From contig NZ_CP024627.1 of the NCBI RefSeq assembly GCF_024449095.1, positions 2,418,001-2,482,000 on the forward strand: a stretch of 64,000 nt of DNA, given 5' to 3'. The translations under genes and the position numbers were made by a program. Position 1 is the first letter of the stretch. Each line of letters starts with the position of its first letter. Of this stretch, positions 33,253 to 42,415 are shown piece after piece. The stretch is from Vibrio coralliilyticus. GTDB taxonomy: Bacteria > Pseudomonadota > Gammaproteobacteria > Enterobacterales > Vibrionaceae. The notes below the pieces were generated by a model. The model was given only the letters and a program-made list of their open reading frames with translations. It was not told the DNA's origin and searched no databases.

Positions 33253-33282
33253 AAAATAAAAAACCTCCCAGCGGGAGGTTTT
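33253..33282 (-). terminator. Terminator after glyA
   Basis: The stem AAAACCTCCC/GGGAGGTTTT with a three-base loop is followed on the minus strand by a T-rich tail. Confidence 0.92.
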
Positions 33283-33310
33283 AAAAGTGGCAATGATTCG
33301 CGCAGTGAGA

Positions 33311-34561
33311 TTAAGCGTAAACCGGTAGGCGCTTACAGATTTCAAGCACTTTCGCTTTCGTTGCTTGGATAACCTCTTCGCTGCCGATGTTATCAAGAAC
33401 GTCACACATCCAGTTCGCTAGTTCTTTAGCATCTTCTTCAGTGAAACCACGACGAGTGATGGCTGGAGAACCTACACGGATACCAGAAGTCACGAACGGG
33501 CTACGTGGATCGTTTGGCACTGAGTTCTTGTTTACCGTGATGTTTGCTGCACCAAGTGCTGCATCTGCATCTTTACCTGTGATGTCTTTGTCGATGAGGT
33601 CAACTAGGAACAGGTGGTTCTCTGTACCGTTAGAAACGATCTTGTAACCACGCTCTTGGAACTGGGCAACCATCGCTTTAGCGTTCTTCACTACGCGCGC
33701 TTGGTACGCTTTGAATTCCGGCTCCATTGCTTCTTTGAACGCTACCGCTTTACCTGCGATAACATGCATCAGAGGACCACCCTGACCACCAGGGAATACC
33801 GCGGAGTTCAACTTCTTGTACATATCTTCGCCAGCATTAGACAGGATTAGACCACCACGTGGGCCCGCTAGTGTCTTGTGCGTAGTCGTCGTCACTACGT
33901 GAGCGTGAGGGACTGGCGTTGGGTATTCGCCTGCTGCGATTAGACCAGCAACGTGCGCCATGTCGACAAATAGGTACGCGCCGGCTTTGTCTGCAATTTC
34001 ACGCATGCGAGCCCAGTCAACGATTTGAGAGTAAGCCGAGAAGCCGCCGATGATCATCTTAGGCTTGTGCTCTAGAGCAAGCTGCTCCATCTCGTCGTAG
34101 TTAATTTGACCCGCTTCGTCGATACCGTAAGGAATCACGTTGTAGTGTTTACCAGAGAAGTTTACTGGTGAGCCATGAGTCAAGTGACCACCATGCGCTA
34201 GGCTCATACCTAGAACAGTATCACCTGGGTTTAGCAATGCCATGTAAACAGCGCTGTTTGCTTGTGAGCCAGAGTGAGGTTGAACGTTCGCGTACTCACA
34301 GCCGAATAGCTGACATGCACGATCAATTGCCAAAGCTTCCGCTTTATCAACGTATTCACAACCACCGTAGTAACGCTTGCCAGGGTAGCCTTCTGCGTAT
34401 TTGTTTGTTAACTGAGAACCTTGAGCTTCCATTACACGTGGACTGGTGTAGTTTTCTGAAGCAATTAGTTCAATGTGTTCTTCCTGGCGAAGAGTTTCTT
34501 CTTGGATTGCTGCGAACAGTTCCGCATCGTAATCTGCGATGTTCATATCACGCTTTAGCAT
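33311..34561 (-). CDS. glyA: Serine hydroxymethyltransferase
   Basis: A PLP enzyme that interconverts serine and glycine while charging tetrahydrofolate, the main one-carbon source. It is 416 residues. The Schiff-base Lys lies in [15 protein letters not shown], and the N-terminal segment [22 protein letters not shown] is typical. A CAGGAG site lies 5-8 bases before the ATG. A PurR box in the upstream region fits known purine control of glyA. Confidence 0.98.
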   Translation of the reverse strand: MLKRDMNIADYDAELFAAIQEETLRQEEHIELIASENYTSPRVMEAQGSQLTNKYAEGYPGKRYYGGCEYVDKAEALAIDRACQLFGCEYANVQPHSGSQANSAVYMALLNPGDTVLGMSLAHGGHLTHGSPVNFSGKHYNVIPYGIDEAGQINYDEMEQLALEHKPKMIIGGFSAYSQIVDWARMREIADKAGAYLFVDMAHVAGLIAAGEYPTPVPHAHVVTTTTHKTLAGPRGGLILSNAGEDMYKKLNSAVFPGGQGGPLMHVIAGKAVAFKEAMEPEFKAYQARVVKNAKAMVAQFQERGYKIVSNGTENHLFLVDLIDKDITGKDADAALGAANITVNKNSVPNDPRSPFVTSGIRVGSPAITRRGFTEEDAKELANWMCDVLDNIGSEEVIQATKAKVLEICKRLPVYA

Positions 34562-34927
34562 CTGTATCTCCTGACTCAGATTTAAACTGAAATTTGCAAA
34601 AAACCTACTAATGACCCTATTAATCTACGCAAACTGACTCGCGCAAACGTTTGCATCACGTTAATAGCGCGCATTCTACATAATTTGATCTTGGTCATAA
34701 AGAGAAAGTTTTACTTTTTCTCATGCAGATTCTTCATGTGGTTCTACGAGGATTGTCATATTGTCACCTTTCTAAATCGTATAAATATGAAAAGTGTCAA
34801 TTTTTCCCTTTACACCCCGTAAAACGATAATTACATAGGTTTACCTTAAATTTGCTTCTCAAGCTACCGAAAACCTCATTTTTTAAATAGTATGCGCGCC
34901 ATTATCTACTGTAAAAGTTTCAAATTG
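34562..34927. promoter_or_regulatory. glyA/yitT divergent regulatory region
   Basis: This 366-base gap holds no gene. It contains the glyA leader and PurR box. A minus-strand TAGAAT (34673-34678) lies 17 bases from a weak TTTATG and would place transcription start just upstream of the PurR box. A TTGACA on the minus strand (34795-34800) could belong to a second, upstream promoter. The rest is AT-rich. No riboswitch structure was recognised. Confidence 0.45.
34641..34656. promoter_or_regulatory. PurR operator of glyA
   Basis: GCGCAAACGTTTGCAT matches the PurR consensus ACGCAAACGTTTGCGT at 13 of 16 positions, including the whole central palindrome. It lies 80 bases upstream of the glyA start and next to a likely -10 box. 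Confidence 0.8.
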
Positions 34928-35527
34928 ATGGAAAAACACTCACGCAAAGAAGATTGGATTGCTATTTTAACCGGAACATTTCTGGTCGCTCAGGGCGTTT
35001 TCTTCCTCCAATCTGCAGATCTGTTAACCGGAGGCACCACTGGTTTAGCGTTGCTTATGAACCAGTTTGTGTCACTTTCCTTCGGTACGCTTTACTTTTT
35101 GGCCAATAGTCCTTTTTATTTACTCGCGTGGAAGCGTTTTGGCTCACGATTTGCCTTTAACAGTGCTATTTCTGGTGCCTTAGTCTCTGTGTTTGCAGAT
35201 CACCTATATCTGGTCGTCAGCCTTGAAACGGTCAACGTTGTGTATTGCGCGGTTGCCGGCGGATTACTGATGGGCTTAGGTATGCTTATCCTGTTCCGGC
35301 ATCGCTCAAGTCTCGGAGGTTTCAACGTACTTTGCCTGTTTATTCAGGATAAGTTCGGTATCTCAGTGGGCAAGTCCCAACTAGCCATCGATTGTTGCAT
35401 CTTGTTCGCATCATTCTTCTTTGTCTCTCCTGAAGTCATCGGGTTATCCATTCTGGGTGCTATCCTGCTCAATGTCGTGTTAGCCATGAACCACAAGCCA
35501 ACCCGTTATTCGGTCAACTATGGTTGA
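34928..35527 (+). CDS. YitT family membrane protein
   Basis: An inner membrane protein of about 199 residues with five or six hydrophobic segments, starting with WIAILTGTFLVAQGVFFL. The GGTTGLALLM and SSLGGFNVLCL repeats are typical of the YitT family. The substrate or role is unknown. The start is placed at ATG 34928 (MEKHSRKEDW); an upstream in-frame ATG at 34892 would add 12 residues. Neither has a clear ribosome binding site. Confidence 0.85.
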   Translation: MEKHSRKEDWIAILTGTFLVAQGVFFLQSADLLTGGTTGLALLMNQFVSLSFGTLYFLANSPFYLLAWKRFGSRFAFNSAISGALVSVFADHLYLVVSLETVNVVYCAVAGGLLMGLGMLILFRHRSSLGGFNVLCLFIQDKFGISVGKSQLAIDCCILFASFFFVSPEVIGLSILGAILLNVVLAMNHKPTRYSVNYG

Positions 35528-35545
35528 GAACCACTAGATGAAGAG

Positions 35546-35568
35546 AAGCCCGCGATTGCGGGCTTTTT
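35546..35568 (+). terminator. Terminator after the YitT-family gene
   Basis: The stem AAGCCCGC/GCGGGCTT with a GATT loop is followed by T, 18 bases after the stop codon. Confidence 0.88.
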
Positions 35569-35587
35569 GCGTTATTGGTTGCTGCGA

Positions 35588-38500
35588 TTAGTGTGAGGTT
35601 CTGGCCTTCACATCGTGACTTAGCTCTTTGTTCAGTTCAGCTTCCACATGACCCGGTGACTGCGTACTTGCTGAAATCAGTCGGTACATCGCAGGGATAA
35701 CAAACAAAGTCACCAGCGTTGCGAAACCCATACCGAAGAAGATCACCGTACCTACCGCCACTCGGCTTTCATAACCTGCCCCTGTCGATAGGATCAATGG
35801 AATGGCACCTGCAAGCGTAGTGAACGCCGTCATCATGATTGGGCGCAGGCGACGTGCCGCAGCATCGGCTATTGCTTTCTCAAATTCGAAGCCGCGATCA
35901 CGCAGTTGGTTCGCAAACTCAACGATCAGGATACCGTTCTTGGTCACCATACCAATCAACATGATCATGCCAATCTGGCTGTAGATATTCAGCCCTTGAC
36001 TCATAAAGAACAAGCCCAAGAAGCCGCCGAATACCCCCATAGGAACAGTGAACATCACCACCAGTGGGTTAATGAAGCTTTCAAACTGCGCTGCCAACAC
36101 TAGGTACGCGACCAACAGTGCCAAGCCAAATACCACCAGAATACTGGATTGGTTCTCTTTATAATCTTTCGATTCACCAGAGTAGCTGACTGAGATATCG
36201 CCCGGCAGAATTTCCACCGCTTGTTGATCTAGGAAATCCAGAGCCTGACCTAAGGTATACCCATCAGACAAGTTAGCCGTTACGGTAATCGATTTCTGTT
36301 TGTTGTAATGTGACAAACGAATCGACGAAGCCACTTCTTCAATCTTGGTGACCGCATCCAGTGTCACTAATTCGCCTGAACTGGTTCGCAGATAAATCTG
36401 GCTCAGATCCGTCGCGTTATTGAAGCTGTTCTCATCACCGCGCAGATAAACGTCATATTCTTCACCACGCTCGACAAAAGTCGTTTCACTCTTACCGCCA
36501 AGCATAATTTCTAAGGTCTCAGAAATCTCTGATACGCTGATGCCCAACTCTGCCGCACGTTGTTTGTCAACCGTCACCACCAGCTCAGGGGTTCGCTCAG
36601 AGTAGTTAATGTCCGCCCCCTCCATGATCGGAGACTCTTCTGCTAACTGTTCTAACTTTTCAGCCCACTGTTTCAGCTCTGGGTAATCAGAACCACCTAA
36701 CACGAACTGGACTGGCTCACTGGAGCCGCCTCGGAAGCCTGGCATAAATGGGAAGACACGAACATCTGGAATCCCCACCAGCGCCTTTCTCACCTCGCCT
36801 AACGCCTGTTGAGCCGTTACCTCACGATCATTCCAGTCATCCAGAATCATGATCACGAACCCCGTCTGGTCACCGGCGTTACCACCAAAGGCTGGCGATT
36901 GGATGCTGAAGGACTTAAGGAAGCCTTCGCCCAGTAGCGGCAATAAGCGCTCTTCGACGATATCCATGTTCGCAGCCATGCGGTTGTAACTAGTCGCATC
37001 CGCACCACGAACAAAGGCAAAGATCACTCCGCGGTCTTCAGATGGTGTGAGCTGAGAAGGCACTTGTTTCATCAAGCCCCAACTTCCGCCGATACAGGTC
37101 AAGATGATCAGAGGCGCGGCCCATTTCCATTTCAAGGCTCCACGCAATACTTTACGGTAACCGCTTTCCAAACGACCAAACATGCGATCGATGAAACGGT
37201 TAAAGCGGTTTGGTTTCACGTTAGCCTTTAATAGTTGGCTGCCCAGTACTGGAGTCAGAGTCAGTGCAATCAATGACGAGAAAATCACCGACATCGCCAA
37301 CAATACCGAGAACTCGGTAAACAGCAGGCCGACCATGCCATCCATAAACGAGATGGGCAGGAAAACCATGACCAGTACCAGAGTTGTCGCCACTACGGCA
37401 AAGCCAACTTCGCGTGTCCCTTTGTATGCCGCCAACAGCGGTTTTTCACCCCGTTCGATATGATGGAAAATGTTCTCCACCACCACGATAGCATCATCGA
37501 CTACCAAGCCAATCGACAATATCAGCGCCATCAACGTGATAAGGTTGATGGAAAAACCGAAGTAGTAAGCGGCCATGAAGGATGAAATCAAAGAAACAGG
37601 CACCGTTACTGCTGGGATCAGCGTGGCTCGTACCTGACCAATGAATATGTACAGCACGAGAATGACCAGACCACCGGTAATAAACAGAGTGCTATACACT
37701 TCCGCTATCGAACGCTCAATAAAGACGGTTGAATCATAGTCGATGGCAAGACGAGTTCCCGATGGAAGGAATTGCTGGATTTTTTCCACTTCATCATGCA
37801 CTAAGTCAGCAACTTCCAGCGGATTGGCGTCCGATTGAGGCACAATCCCCATACTGACATTGACGACACCATCACTCTTAAAGGTCGAGCTTTCGTTCTC
37901 CGCACCAATGTAGACATCCGCGACATCTTTCAGATAGATGGGCGAGTTATCACTGGCACGTTTAACGACAAGGTACTCGAAATCTTCGGCGACGTTATAA
38001 CTGCGAGCGGTACGAACCGACATCACGATCTGATCGTTACGTACCTCGCCGCCCGGACTTTCAATATTCTCATTGTTGAGTGCCGCAGTAATGTCAGATG
38101 TCGTGACTCCACGCCCCGCCATCTGTGCAGGCTTCAGCTTAACGTACATGACTTTATACAAGCCGCCAGACACGTCCACCGAACTTACACCCGAGATCAA
38201 ACTGAATCTGTCGAGCAGAACTCGGTCGACATAGTCCGTCAACTGCGTCCGATCCATTTCTGAAGAGCTCAGATTGATGTAGAGAGACGCTTCACCGGAG
38301 CCATTATTCTTATAAACAATCGGATCATCCGCCTCATCAGGCAAGGAACGCTGCGCACGTGCAACCGCATCCCGAACGTCACTGACGCCAGTATTGAGAT
38401 CATAACCGAGTTCAAAAGTAATCGTGATCCGTGAACTGCCATTACGCGTTTTCGATTCAATTTCATCAATACCACTGATACCAGAAAGCTGGTCTTCCAG

Positions 38501-38698
38501 TGCAGACGTAATTTGGCTTTCAATAATGGTCGCTGAAGCGCCTTCATAACGGGTACTGATTGATACGACCGGACTTTCAATATCTGGCATTTCGCGTACC
38601 GCTAGTTTACTGAAAGAGACAATACCAAATACACACAGCAGTAAGCTGAGAACGACCGCCGCAACGGGGCGTTTTACAGAAGCATCAGATAACCACAT
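35588..38698 (-). CDS. RND family multidrug efflux permease
   Basis: An AcrB-type inner membrane pump of 1036 residues. It has 12 expected membrane helices and two large periplasmic loops. The proton-relay aspartate pair is present in helix 4 (GLVVDDAIVVVENI). The N-terminus (MWLSDASVKRPVAAVV) resembles the VexK/MexK-like and MdtB-like branch rather than AcrB itself. Its start shares one base with the stop of the adaptor gene upstream, so the two are coupled. No outer membrane channel gene is adjacent, so a TolC from elsewhere is expected. Substrates cannot be told from sequence. Confidence 0.94.
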   Translation of the reverse strand: MWLSDASVKRPVAAVVLSLLLCVFGIVSFSKLAVREMPDIESPVVSISTRYEGASATIIESQITSALEDQLSGISGIDEIESKTRNGSSRITITFELGYDLNTGVSDVRDAVARAQRSLPDEADDPIVYKNNGSGEASLYINLSSSEMDRTQLTDYVDRVLLDRFSLISGVSSVDVSGGLYKVMYVKLKPAQMAGRGVTTSDITAALNNENIESPGGEVRNDQIVMSVRTARSYNVAEDFEYLVVKRASDNSPIYLKDVADVYIGAENESSTFKSDGVVNVSMGIVPQSDANPLEVADLVHDEVEKIQQFLPSGTRLAIDYDSTVFIERSIAEVYSTLFITGGLVILVLYIFIGQVRATLIPAVTVPVSLISSFMAAYYFGFSINLITLMALILSIGLVVDDAIVVVENIFHHIERGEKPLLAAYKGTREVGFAVVATTLVLVMVFLPISFMDGMVGLLFTEFSVLLAMSVIFSSLIALTLTPVLGSQLLKANVKPNRFNRFIDRMFGRLESGYRKVLRGALKWKWAAPLIILTCIGGSWGLMKQVPSQLTPSEDRGVIFAFVRGADATSYNRMAANMDIVEERLLPLLGEGFLKSFSIQSPAFGGNAGDQTGFVIMILDDWNDREVTAQQALGEVRKALVGIPDVRVFPFMPGFRGGSSEPVQFVLGGSDYPELKQWAEKLEQLAEESPIMEGADINYSERTPELVVTVDKQRAAELGISVSEISETLEIMLGGKSETTFVERGEEYDVYLRGDENSFNNATDLSQIYLRTSSGELVTLDAVTKIEEVASSIRLSHYNKQKSITVTANLSDGYTLGQALDFLDQQAVEILPGDISVSYSGESKDYKENQSSILVVFGLALLVAYLVLAAQFESFINPLVVMFTVPMGVFGGFLGLFFMSQGLNIYSQIGMIMLIGMVTKNGILIVEFANQLRDRGFEFEKAIADAAARRLRPIMMTAFTTLAGAIPLILSTGAGYESRVAVGTVIFFGMGFATLVTLFVIPAMYRLISASTQSPGHVEAELNKELSHDVKARTSH

Positions 38699-39762
38699 TA
38701 GCTGTTACCTTCTTGCTCAGTACTCAGTGGTTTGCCATCTTTACCCAGTTCACTCACAGCGACACCATCGCGCATGTTCACAATACCTTGAACGACGATT
38801 TTCTGGCCGATATCCAGGCCTTTTTCAATCACAACTTGGTTGCCGATACGAGCACCTAAGAAGACCTCAGTGCGAACCGCTTTGCTGTCACCTCCAACTA
38901 CGTAGACATAACGTTTGGTACCAGAATATTCGAGTGCTTGAACAGGAATAATCGGCGCTTCCACTGGCGGGAAATCCATATCCGCCGCGACTAACATCCC
39001 TGGCTTTAACTTTTTATCCGGGTTTTCAAAATGGATTCGTACTCGTAGATTGAGCGTTTCTTCATTGATGCGTGAGTCGATACCGACCACTTGCCCCTCA
39101 AACATCCATCCATCCCATGCAGCCGTCGTTGCGGTGACCTTCATACCTTTCGATATTTGAGACAAATAACGCTCAGGCACTTGTAAATCCAACTGCATGA
39201 CAGATAAGTCATCCAGTGCAACCAACTCATCCCCCGTACTCACCAACTTACCTAAACTAAAATCGACGAAGCCGACAGTACCAGAAAAAGGCGCAGTAAT
39301 ATTTAAATCACTGAGATTCGCATTGGCCGCGTCAAGACGTGCTTGAGCAATTTCTACGCTGGCTTTCTGCGCATCAATTTCAGTCTGAGTGATCGCATTA
39401 CGCTTGACCAAGCGTTCAAATTCTTTGAGCTTGCGCTTTTCATCTCTCAGGTAGGCTTTCGCTTCGGCCACGCTGGCTTTTGCCTTGTCATCATTAAGCT
39501 GAATCAGCAACTGGCCTTTCTTTACTTCTTGATTGGCTTTAAATGCAATGACATCGACTCGACCTGTCACTTCAGAGGAGAGCACAACCGATTGCTCTGC
39601 TTCAATTTTGCCTACCAAAGATAAAGACTGTGAAACTTGATGTGTCTGGACCTGCTCTGTCACCACAGTTACTGTCTGTGGCCCTTGCCTTTTAGCTTGA
39701 ACAGTAGGTGTGGCCGCAATCATAGACAACGAAAAAATACTCAGAATAATTTTATTTTTCAT
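38698..39762 (-). CDS. RND efflux periplasmic adaptor (membrane fusion protein)
   Basis: A 354-residue adaptor that links the RND permease to an outer membrane channel. The signal peptide ends near TVQAKR with no lipobox cysteine, so it is probably soluble or anchored by its N-terminus. The layout is a split lipoyl domain (VVLSSEVTGRVD with ITAPFSGTVGFVD), a short coiled-coil hairpin (about 95-150), then beta-barrel and membrane-proximal domains. It is the first gene of the pair. Confidence 0.92.
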   Translation of the reverse strand: MKNKIILSIFSLSMIAATPTVQAKRQGPQTVTVVTEQVQTHQVSQSLSLVGKIEAEQSVVLSSEVTGRVDVIAFKANQEVKKGQLLIQLNDDKAKASVAEAKAYLRDEKRKLKEFERLVKRNAITQTEIDAQKASVEIAQARLDAANANLSDLNITAPFSGTVGFVDFSLGKLVSTGDELVALDDLSVMQLDLQVPERYLSQISKGMKVTATTAAWDGWMFEGQVVGIDSRINEETLNLRVRIHFENPDKKLKPGMLVAADMDFPPVEAPIIPVQALEYSGTKRYVYVVGGDSKAVRTEVFLGARIGNQVVIEKGLDIGQKIVVQGIVNMRDGVAVSELGKDGKPLSTEQEGNS

Positions 39763-39946
39763 GATTGAAATTCTGTCTCAAAAAACTCGGCATATTGTAC
39801 TCATTAAACCACTTGGGAAACGTCAAGTAATGTAAAGAGAGAGCAATAAACTGTAAGTTTAGACTTTGATTACCTGAGCTTTTAGGTTACTTACTGGCAT
39901 CTTTGCCCAAAAAGCCAGCATTCAATTCAAAATCATAAGAAAAGTC

Positions 39947-39974
39947 TTTACAGGTTTAGCGAGTTTGCTATGAT
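39947..39974 (+). promoter_or_regulatory. Promoter of the tRNA-Tyr operon
   Basis: TTTACA (39947-39952) and TATGAT (39969-39974) are 16 bases apart. A GC-rich discriminator (GCGCTCCGC) follows, as expected for a stringently controlled stable RNA promoter. The first tRNA begins 57 bases downstream. Confidence 0.8.
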
Positions 39975-40031
39975 GCGCTCCGCACTTGAGTAATGGGTTG
40001 GGAAATCATTTCTTAAGTATAAAAACACCCT

Positions 40032-40116
40032 GGAGGGGTTCCCGAGTGGCCAAAGGGATCAGACTGTAAATCTGCTGGCACTGCCTTCGATGGTTCGAAT
40101 CCGTCCCCCTCCACCA
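40032..40116 (+). tRNA. tRNA-Tyr (GTA), copy 1
   Basis: An 85-base class II tRNA with a long variable arm. The anticodon GTA is in CTGTAAATC, the T arm GGTTCGAATCC is intact, and the CCA end is encoded. The acceptor stem pairs GGAGGGG with CCCCTCC. It is identical to the other three copies. Confidence 0.98.
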
Positions 40117-40171
40117 TATTAAATGCTTGATTGATGTGTTGGGAAAACGTCAGTTAAGGATAAAAAGCCCT

Positions 40172-40256
40172 GGAGGGGTTCCCGAGTGGCCAAAGGGATC
40201 AGACTGTAAATCTGCTGGCACTGCCTTCGATGGTTCGAATCCGTCCCCCTCCACCA
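40172..40256 (+). tRNA. tRNA-Tyr (GTA), copy 2
   Basis: Identical in all 85 bases to copy 1, CCA encoded. A 55-base spacer separates it from copy 1. Confidence 0.98.
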
Positions 40257-40312
40257 TATTGAACGCTTGATTGTTGTGTTGGGAAAACATCAATTAAGGA
40301 TAAAAATACCCT

Positions 40313-40397
40313 GGAGGGGTTCCCGAGTGGCCAAAGGGATCAGACTGTAAATCTGCTGGCACTGCCTTCGATGGTTCGAATCCGTCCCCCTCCACCA
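40313..40397 (+). tRNA. tRNA-Tyr (GTA), copy 3
   Basis: Identical in all 85 bases to copy 1, CCA encoded. The 56-base spacer before it is nearly the same as the next one. Confidence 0.98.
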
Positions 40398-40453
40398 TAT
40401 TAAACGCTTGATTGTTGTGTTGGGAAAACATCAATTAAGGATAAAAACACCCT

Positions 40454-40538
40454 GGAGGGGTTCCCGAGTGGCCAAAGGGATCAGACTGTAAATCTGCTGG
40501 CACTGCCTTCGATGGTTCGAATCCGTCCCCCTCCACCA
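40454..40538 (+). tRNA. tRNA-Tyr (GTA), copy 4
   Basis: Identical in all 85 bases to copy 1, CCA encoded. It is followed within 10 bases by a terminator, so it is the last gene of the transcript. Confidence 0.98.
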
Positions 40539-40546
40539 TATCAGCG

Positions 40547-40575
40547 AAAATCCAGCTCATTGAGCTGGATTTTTT
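40547..40575 (+). terminator. Terminator of the tRNA-Tyr operon
   Basis: The stem AAAATCCAGCTCA/TGAGCTGGATTTT has a very short loop and is followed by T. It begins 9 bases after the last CCA. Confidence 0.92.
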
Positions 40576-40599
40576 CGTTTCTGCTTTCCAATTACGCAT

Positions 40600-40626
40600 A
40601 AAAAATGCCCCGCACAAGCGAGGCAA
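40600..40626 (-). terminator. Terminator after treC
   Basis: On the minus strand TGCCTCG pairs with CGGGGCA (one G-T pair), followed by six T. It lies 25 bases after the treC stop. Confidence 0.8.
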
Positions 40627-40650
40627 TGAAGAAAACACTATAGGGGGTGA

Positions 40651-42330
40651 TTACTCTTCAATTAAAATAATGCGTGTCTCATAAGGACGTAGGGTCTGAT
40701 CTCGAGAAACAGCTTCAGGTAAAACGTAGTTGCCTAATACATACTTAGCACAATCCACCTTGAAAGAGTCCGGCAGTGTACATTGCGCTTCCACGCCGTA
40801 ATAGTTGTTGAGACAAATCAGCGTCTGTTTGGCGCTCTTACGTTGATAGCCAAAGATCTGCTCATGATTCGGATACAGATCTTGATAGTCCCCTGTCGTG
40901 ATCACTTCAATCTCTTTGCGCAATTGAATTAACTTCTGATAGAAGTAAAAGACCGAATCACTGTCATCAACGGCTTTAGCTGCGTTCACTTGAGGATAAT
41001 TTTCTGCCACCGCCAACCAAGGCTCTACCTGAGAGAAGCCAGCATACTGCTCGTCATTCCATTGCATTGGCGTCCGCGAGTTGTCACGGGATTTCTGAGC
41101 CAGAATATCGATCATCTCTTCGTTGCTCACACCTTGCTGGTTGACCATGATGTCATACATATTGGTGCTTTCCACATCACGGTATTGCTCTATCGAGGTA
41201 TAGCCGGGGTTGGTCATCCCAATCTCTTCCCCTTGATAAATGTATGGTGTTCCTTGCATCATATGGACAGAGGCTCCCAACATCTTGGCAGACTCCACTC
41301 GATAGTTTTTATCATCACCTAAGCGGCTAACGACACGTGGTTGATCATGATTACACCAGAACAATGCTCCCCAACCTTTACCGTTCAATCCTGTTTGCCA
41401 GTGGTTAAAGATTTTCTTTAGCTGTAAAAAATCAAAGGGTGCTTTAGTCCACTTCTCACCATTTGGATAATCCACTTTGAGGTGATGGAAATTAAACACC
41501 ATCGACAATTCTCTGTTATCCAGAGAGGAATACTGCTGGCAGTGTTCCAATGTGGTAGACGACATTTCGCCAACCGTAACGCTGCCATATTTTTGGAACA
41601 CAGCTTCGCTAATTTCCTGCAAGTATTCATGTACACGAGGGCCATCTGTGTAAAAGCGACGACCATCACCGATATCATCATTCGGGAAGTCTTGCTGCTT
41701 AGAAATCAGGTTGATTACATCAAGGCGGAAACCATCCACGCCTTTCTCTGCCCAGAAGCTGATGACCTTTTTCACTTCCTCACGAACTGTCGGGTTCTCC
41801 CAATTGAGATCCGCCTGCTCTTTGGCAAAGAGGTGCAGAAAATACTGGCCTGTTTGCTCATCCATTTCCCATGCACTGCCACCAAACTTGGACTGCCAGT
41901 TGTTTGGAACGTCACCTTCTACCGGATCTTTCCAAATGTAGTAATCACGATATGGGCTGCTCTTATCCCCCAGCGCAGATTGGAACCAAGCGTGCTCGGT
42001 AGAAGTGTGGTTAACGACAATGTCCATGATGATGCGAATACCACGCTGGTGCGCTTCACTAAGCAGACATTCAAAATCGTCCATGCTGCCAAATTGAGGG
42101 TTAATGGCGTAGTAGTCTGAGATATCGTAACCATTATCAATCATCGGAGACTGATAGACTGGTGTCAGCCAAATAGCATCAATGCCGAGCAGTTTTAAGT
42201 AATCAAGCTTAGAAATGATGCCCTTGATATCTCCAGTTCCCTTACTGCCACTATCACAGAAGCTCTTCGGGTAAATCTGATATATCGAAGCCGTTTTCCA
42301 CCAGTTCGCATCATTTGTGATTGTTGTCAT
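40651..42330 (-). CDS. treC: Trehalose-6-phosphate hydrolase (alpha,alpha-phosphotrehalase)
   Basis: Splits trehalose 6-phosphate into glucose and glucose 6-phosphate. It is about 559 residues of glycoside hydrolase family 13. Conserved regions include DIVVNHTS, the nucleophile Asp in GFRLDVINLI, the acid Glu in VGEMSS and the transition-state Asp in NHDQPR. The start is placed at ATG 42330 (MTTITNDANWW); an in-frame GTG at 42342 is possible. It follows treB on the same strand, which identifies the substrate better than homology among GH13 enzymes alone. Confidence 0.95.
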   Translation of the reverse strand: MTTITNDANWWKTASIYQIYPKSFCDSGSKGTGDIKGIISKLDYLKLLGIDAIWLTPVYQSPMIDNGYDISDYYAINPQFGSMDDFECLLSEAHQRGIRIIMDIVVNHTSTEHAWFQSALGDKSSPYRDYYIWKDPVEGDVPNNWQSKFGGSAWEMDEQTGQYFLHLFAKEQADLNWENPTVREEVKKVISFWAEKGVDGFRLDVINLISKQQDFPNDDIGDGRRFYTDGPRVHEYLQEISEAVFQKYGSVTVGEMSSTTLEHCQQYSSLDNRELSMVFNFHHLKVDYPNGEKWTKAPFDFLQLKKIFNHWQTGLNGKGWGALFWCNHDQPRVVSRLGDDKNYRVESAKMLGASVHMMQGTPYIYQGEEIGMTNPGYTSIEQYRDVESTNMYDIMVNQQGVSNEEMIDILAQKSRDNSRTPMQWNDEQYAGFSQVEPWLAVAENYPQVNAAKAVDDSDSVFYFYQKLIQLRKEIEVITTGDYQDLYPNHEQIFGYQRKSAKQTLICLNNYYGVEAQCTLPDSFKVDCAKYVLGNYVLPEAVSRDQTLRPYETRIILIEE

Positions 42331-42376
42331 TGCTAAACTCACTTACCAAAGAATAAAAAATCGAAAAAATAGCAGA

Positions 42377-42400
42377 AGCGATCGCCGAATTGCGATCGCT
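42377..42400 (-). other. Intercistronic hairpin between treB and treC
   Basis: A perfect 9-base stem AGCGATCGC/GCGATCGCT with a six-base loop lies 16 bases after treB. A T run follows only after 8 bases on the minus strand, so it is more likely a stability element or weak terminator that sets treB above treC. Confidence 0.65.
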
Positions 42401-42415
42401 CCTTTTTGTTTGCGC

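Larger units (their letters stand above)
39991..40453 (+). repeat. Tandem repeat of leader plus tRNA-Tyr, period 140-141
   Basis: Each tRNA is preceded by a similar block running from TTGGGAAA to ATAAAAA and CCCT. Spacers 2-3 and 3-4 differ at only two positions; spacer 1-2 differs more, and the leader before copy 1 is the most diverged. This gradient suggests growth of the array by unequal crossing-over. Confidence 0.85.

Noticed and set aside
34562..34927. Glycine riboswitch upstream of glyA
   Set aside because: No tandem aptamer pattern was found; the recognisable element is a PurR box.
37835..38263. Plus-strand open frame of 142 codons
   Set aside because: It lies antisense within the RND permease gene, and shows no recognisable protein family.
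39991..40538. Regular repeat array resembling a CRISPR
   Set aside because: The 85-base repeated units are complete tRNA-Tyr genes and the spacers are nearly identical to each other, unlike CRISPR spacers.
40435..40638. Minus-strand open frame of 67 codons over the last tRNA-Tyr
   Set aside because: Its middle is the antisense of the tRNA and reads as the familiar spurious DGFEPSKAVPADLQ peptide. It has no independent support.
41482..42120. Plus-strand open frame of 212 codons
   Set aside because: It is antisense to treC, which has full family motifs; no ribosome binding site or recognisable domain was seen.
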